Of a stretch of DNA of 16,373 nucleotides, positions 13,536-16,373 are shown in pieces. The position numbers and the translations under genes were made by a program. Origin of the DNA: an uncultured bacterium (lineage in GTDB: Bacteria; Cyanobacteriota; Vampirovibrionia; Gastranaerophilales; Gastranaerophilaceae); the NCBI GenBank assembly GCA_900554385.1, contig USHE01000018.1, positions 1 to 16,373 of the forward strand. The letters run 5' to 3'. Position 1 is the stretch's first letter, and each line of letters begins with the position of its first letter. The notes under the pieces were generated by a model that saw nothing but the letters and a program-made list of their open reading frames with translations, made no database searches and had not been told where the DNA came from.

Positions 13536-13769
13536 ATGGAACAAATTATGCAATATGCACCTATTATTGTAGCGGTAATGATTTTTTTAATTCAGCAGAG
13601 GGTTGTTGTTACACCGGAACAGCTGGAGAAAAAACACCGGGAAATTATCGAAGATGTAGAAGAACGCTTTGTTTCAATTCATAGTTTTCACGACTTGAAG
13701 GAACAGTTTTCAGAAATGAAAGATAAAATAGACAAAATTTACGATTGTGTTATCCAAAATAGTATGTAA
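13536..13769 (+). CDS. Small membrane-anchored coiled-coil protein (holin/spanin-like candidate)
   Basis: The 77-residue protein has one N-terminal membrane helix, MEQIMQYAPIIVAVMIFLIQ (residues 1-20), followed by a charged helical tail: TPEQLEKKHREIIEDVEERF, then DLKEQFSEMKDKIDKIYDCV. This layout is shared by small phage lysis accessory proteins (XhlA-like, i-spanin-like) and by DUF-type proteins often encoded after the large terminase. I do not recognise a named family. A clear Shine-Dalgarno (AAAGGAA) decides the start at 13536; the open frame continues upstream to 13506 inside the terminase gene but that part is not expected to be used. It is the last phage gene in the window. With the endolysin lacking a signal peptide, it is one of two candidates for helping it out. 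Confidence 0.72.
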   Translation: MEQIMQYAPIIVAVMIFLIQQRVVVTPEQLEKKHREIIEDVEERFVSIHSFHDLKEQFSEMKDKIDKIYDCVIQNSM

Positions 13770-13773
13770 ATAT

Positions 13774-13802
13774 TTGTAACATAATTTTTCATATTTTCTA
13801 AA
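13774..13802 (+). promoter_or_regulatory. Weak possible promoter for the gene at 13883
   Basis: TTGTAA (13774-13779) and TCTAAA (13797-13802) are spaced by 17 bp. The -10 is poor. It lies just after the phage operon end and upstream of the inverted repeat at 13822-13852, so the host gene could have its own start here. No terminator for the phage operon is visible in 13770-13882, so readthrough from the phage operon is also possible. Confidence 0.25.
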
Positions 13803-13821
13803 GTTTTCACCTGAAATGACC

Positions 13822-13852
13822 GTAAACATGAATACTAGGACTACATGTTTAC
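13822..13852. repeat. Inverted repeat at the right edge of the phage block
   Basis: GTAAACATG (13822-13830) and CATGTTTAC (13844-13852) are perfect 9-bp inverted arms around 13 bases (AATACTAGGACTA). No T-run follows, so it is not an intrinsic terminator. It could be an operator or leader hairpin for the gene at 13883, or a recombinase-binding pair at the prophage end. Nothing chooses between these. Confidence 0.6.
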
Positions 13853-13882
13853 TAAGAAAAACGAAAGGAAAGCGGAAACTCA

Positions 13883-15652
13883 ATGGGATTGGCAGCATCA
13901 CAAGCAAGATTTTTAGCCATAACTTCCAGAAAGAACAGTTGTGAATTTCAGTCTATGCAAATTGCACAACAGAAGCTTTCTTTGACACGTGAACTGGAAG
14001 CTGCAACTCAGGATTATCAGGAAGCTTTAAATACAACAAAACTGATATGGGATCCGGACGGTTCAGGTGCGACTCCGTTTGACTTATCGTACAATTTATT
14101 AATGTATCCGTCAGATGTAAATGACTATGTACCATGGATGCTTTCCCGCAGGGACGGAAAGATTGCATTAAACCCTGATATGGCAAGGGCTGCTAAACTT
14201 GCCGGTATTCCTGAGGGCGGAACAAATGTTACAGGTCAGGCTAAAAGAGATTTATATGACGCATTCATTACCGCAATGGTAGGCTGCGGCGGCATGTCTG
14301 AAACATCGGCAGCTAACTGTCGTCTTATCGGCTTGCAAGAACAAGTCGGTATTGGCGGTATATTGATGAATAAAGCTGAAACTTCTGAAATGACAATTAC
14401 CAATATGATTAACTATATTGATATTGCCGCAAGTAAGCTTAATAACGGTTCTGATGAGGAACGTAAGCTCGCAGATCTTTTGACTTTCTCATTCCCACAG
14501 GCTAAAGTTGAAGATAAGAAATGGGTTAATACTCATGAAAGCCCTCATTTTTCTGAAACGCTAACTTCGTCATCAATGTATTTAACAATTAACGGTAACA
14601 GAGTATCAAATGAAAAGGCCCCGATTAATTTTACTCTTGCTGATTTGTTGAATGAAAATGTAACCATTGTATTTACAAATGAAAAAAATAGTAAAGGCTT
14701 CTTTAAACGAATAGCGTCTGCTGTAAAAGATTTACTTGGTAACGGTTCTTCTGTGTGCGGCGGTAAGGCTGGTATAGACGGATTACTTGGAAAAGATATG
14801 TATCCAGATGATGCCACGGAAGAAGATAAAATTGTTATAGATATAGCTAACCAGATGATTAAAGGCTTTATGGCAATTCTTGATGTTGGAGATAATGCTG
14901 CAGATATTCAGGCATTTAACTATGCAATTCAAGAAACTCTTGCATTGCTCGGCGATACTAAAGATTTGGGCAGCAGAAACCATTCCAACGACGCATTCAA
15001 TGATTGTATTACAAATTCAAATGACTATAACGGATGGGTATCTAAAGGCGCAGCTAAGAACAAAAACTTTGGTTCAAAAGCCTTAAGTTTATCTAATCTG
15101 GCTGAATCATTCCTGACTTTCTACGCACAGGGTAAAGAAGGGTATAATGATAAATATTATATTCGTCAGGATGGTAATAAATCATCTTATGTAACTGATG
15201 ATTATGGTTATTATTACAAAATCAAAAATGTAGATGATGATGGTCTGACCACTAAGCAGATATACGAATCAGAGTTCTACAGTGCATTGTTTAACAACCT
15301 TTGTCAGAGCGGATGGTACGAAAATATCTATATAGATGATAAAGAATACCTTGATAATGCATTGAAAAACGGACAATTGTTTATTACCTCTATGAACAAA
15401 GACGGATATTATTATCAGGATAAATACAATGCAGGTGAATATATTATGGAAGCTACCGACGAAGATGCGGTTACTCAGGCTGAACTTGAATTCACCCAGA
15501 AAAAGAGCAAAATCAATTACAAAGAAGAACAGCTTGATCTTGATATGAAGAATTTAGACCTTGAAATATCATCACTCACAACAGAATATGATACAGTTAA
15601 AAACCTTATAACGAAAAACGTCGAAAAGACATTTACGATGTTCCAAAGCTGA
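13883..15652 (+). CDS. Large protein with coiled-coil ends, axial/secreted-protein-like, unknown
   Basis: This 589-residue protein starts MGLAASQARFLAITSRKNSC, followed by a long helix (QQKLSLTRELEAATQDYQEA). It ends with another long heptad helix (KEEQLDLDMKNLDLEISSLT, then EYDTVKNLITKNVEKTF). The centre is mixed, Asn/Asp/Tyr-rich and without catalytic motifs. Helical ends that could pair, with a variable centre, recall flagellar axial proteins (flagellin, FlgL, FlgK) and type III secretion tip proteins. There is no classical signal peptide. I recognise the MGLAASQAR start as common in Gastranaerophilales proteins of unknown function, often present in several copies. The start is preceded by a purine-rich stretch (GAAAGGAAAGCGG) at somewhat long spacing. 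It ends in TGA and has its own terminator at 15687-15719. An axial or secreted role is inference only. Confidence 0.75.
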   Translation: MGLAASQARFLAITSRKNSCEFQSMQIAQQKLSLTRELEAATQDYQEALNTTKLIWDPDGSGATPFDLSYNLLMYPSDVNDYVPWMLSRRDGKIALNPDMARAAKLAGIPEGGTNVTGQAKRDLYDAFITAMVGCGGMSETSAANCRLIGLQEQVGIGGILMNKAETSEMTITNMINYIDIAASKLNNGSDEERKLADLLTFSFPQAKVEDKKWVNTHESPHFSETLTSSSMYLTINGNRVSNEKAPINFTLADLLNENVTIVFTNEKNSKGFFKRIASAVKDLLGNGSSVCGGKAGIDGLLGKDMYPDDATEEDKIVIDIANQMIKGFMAILDVGDNAADIQAFNYAIQETLALLGDTKDLGSRNHSNDAFNDCITNSNDYNGWVSKGAAKNKNFGSKALSLSNLAESFLTFYAQGKEGYNDKYYIRQDGNKSSYVTDDYGYYYKIKNVDDDGLTTKQIYESEFYSALFNNLCQSGWYENIYIDDKEYLDNALKNGQLFITSMNKDGYYYQDKYNAGEYIMEATDEDAVTQAELEFTQKKSKINYKEEQLDLDMKNLDLEISSLTTEYDTVKNLITKNVEKTFTMFQS

Positions 15653-16373
15653 TAAACTGTTTAATTAAATATATATATGAAGAAAGCACCGTTAATATGA
15701 ATTTAGCGGTGTTTTTTTTGCCGTAAATTTTGTCGAAATCTTTTTTATTTGAAATTATAAAACTCAACATTTCAGGTCTTATATTAAAATTATTAATTAA
15801 ATTTAACCGTGTAACGATATCGTTATTGTATTTTTTATTTCCGCAGATATAACTTGCATTTCCTGCATTTTCTTTGTGGCGTCTGTGCGCAGTTAAGGGT
15901 TCAAATATAAAGGCAGAACCTCCAATAAGATGTGCAAAATTAAACAGAAATTTATCAGGGCAGACTTTCCATTTCACAGTATTTTTATATTTTATCAGCA
16001 ATTCAATCGACGCTTTTCTGAACATTGCTGAACTGTTGGGCGACCAGAACCACCCTCCGAACGGTGCTTTTATGATTTTAAAGTCAGGATGTTCTGTGTC
16101 AAATTTGAAAAGTTCATCCAAATTTTTTAATTCTTGTAATTCTGTTTTTTGAGGGCAGGCTGGTGAGTGGATTGTGTGAATTTCGTCGTTTTCATCAATT
16201 TCAGCAATGATAGACGATGTAAAAGCAACGCTCGTTACCATATGTACTTTTAGATGTGCTTTTGTATAGTCAGGCAAAATAATGTCATCGGAATCAATAA
16301 AACATACAAATGTGCCATTTGCAGCTTTAAGTCCGGTTATCATTGACGCCAGCTGACCTTTATTGGAGTCGTG
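15633..16373 (-). CDS. Family 2 glycosyltransferase, C-terminal part (cut by window edge)
   Basis: Read on the minus strand from the window end, the frame begins HDSNKGQLASMITGLKAANG, then TFVCFIDSDDIILPDY. This is the GT-A nucleotide-sugar fold: the DxSxDGQ-like segment before FIDSDD, whose aspartates bind the metal and sugar nucleotide. Further on, APFGGWFWSPNSSAMFRKAS resembles the acceptor-side region of GT2 enzymes. About 247 codons are present; the N-terminal strand lies beyond 16373. Such enzymes add sugars to surface polysaccharide, lipid or protein; the substrate is not visible. Its last 20 bp overlap the convergent coiled-coil gene, and its final codons cover that gene's terminator, so the two 3' ends are interlocked. 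There is no other stop before 15633. Confidence 0.85.
   Translation of the reverse strand, partial: HDSNKGQLASMITGLKAANGTFVCFIDSDDIILPDYTKAHLKVHMVTSVAFTSSIIAEIDENDEIHTIHSPACPQKTELQELKNLDELFKFDTEHPDFKIIKAPFGGWFWSPNSSAMFRKASIELLIKYKNTVKWKVCPDKFLFNFAHLIGGSAFIFEPLTAHRRHKENAGNASYICGNKKYNNDIVTRLNLINNFNIRPEMLSFIISNKKDFDKIYGKKNTAKFILTVLSSYIYLIKQFISFGTS
15687..15719 (+). terminator. Intrinsic terminator for the 13883-15652 gene
   Basis: CACCGTTAA (15687-15695) pairs with TTAGCGGTG (15703-15711), nine pairs including one G-U, with the 7-base loop TATGAAT, followed by eight T (15712-15719). It works on plus-strand transcripts and lies inside the coding sequence of the convergent glycosyltransferase, whose codons there include the AAA-AAA-AAC run. 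Confidence 0.88.

Larger units (their letters stand above)
3211..13769 (+). mobile_element. Reduced prophage or particle-forming phage-derived locus
   Basis: Every gene from 3211 to 13769 is on the plus strand, closely packed, and mostly of podovirus type. The block encodes endolysin, tail hub, major capsid protein, scaffold, adaptor, small and large terminase, and portal. Host-type genes flank it on both sides. No integrase, recombinase, replication gene, tail fibre, tailspike or tail needle is recognisable, and no clear direct-repeat attachment sites were found. Gene order differs from a typical P22-like late region: lysis and structural genes precede the terminase-portal group. All phage genes but one end in TAA. 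The left limit is uncertain (3211 or about 3499); the right limit lies in 13770-13882. Two readings are possible: a degrading prophage or a domesticated GTA-like locus. Confidence 0.75.

Noticed and set aside
3465..13820. Shared 9-mer TGAAATGAC at 3465-3473 and 13812-13820 as phage attachment-site core.
   Set aside because: Nine bases in AT-rich DNA over two intergenic regions is easily chance; flanking bases do not match.
1..16373. tRNA, rRNA, CRISPR arrays and insertion sequences.
   Set aside because: No tRNA-like T-loop with acceptor stem, no spaced direct repeats and no transposase frame were found by eye on either strand.

Overview
The window is AT-rich DNA from an uncultured bacterium. 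Two genes point to the Gastranaerophilales/Melainabacteria (non-photosynthetic relatives of cyanobacteria, common in animal guts). One is a large protein starting MGLAASQARF with coiled-coil ends; the other is a type IV pilin-like protein with the leader KIKA|FTLAE. I recognise both as typical of that lineage, but this is memory of protein style and not a search, so the assignment is moderate.

Layout. Positions 1-3112 are host genes: the start of prfA (release factor 1, minus strand, cut by the window edge), a divergent zupT-like ZIP metal transporter, a radical SAM/SPASM protein, and a convergent type IV pilin-like gene. Positions 3211-13769 form a phage-derived block with every gene on the plus strand. 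It starts with an XRE repressor-like gene behind a symmetric operator, then a small zinc-ribbon protein with a structured leader and a strong terminator. A late operon follows: a LuxR-type HTH protein, amidase endolysin, tail hub, major capsid protein, small amphipathic protein, scaffold, head-tail adaptor, small terminase, unknown protein, GNAT acetyltransferase, portal, large terminase, and a small membrane coiled-coil protein. From 13883 the host resumes with the large coiled-coil-ended protein and, convergent to it, a partial family 2 glycosyltransferase.

The phage block is notable for what it keeps and lacks. In about 10 kb it has nearly everything needed to build, fill and release a short-tailed (P22/T7-type) capsid. 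I see no integrase, excisionase, DNA replication gene, tail fibre or tailspike. It is either a reduced prophage or a domesticated particle-forming locus such as a gene-transfer-agent-like element. The portal gene has one in-frame amber codon (TAG, 10743-10745) after 55 codons. That is either a lethal nonsense mutation or a suppressed/recoded codon. Every other phage-block gene ends in TAA except the GNAT gene, which ends in TAG and lies in the same reading frame just upstream of the portal.

Non-coding signals include a 26-bp operator-like palindrome (3146-3171), a leader fold that traps a Shine-Dalgarno (3511-3579), strong hairpins inside the late operon (7346-7404, 8347-8388), and a minus-strand promoter plus terminator pair that would make a roughly 67-nt antisense RNA between the adaptor and small terminase genes (9103-9204). 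No tRNA, rRNA, CRISPR array or insertion sequence was seen. No stretch over 300 bases lacks a gene.
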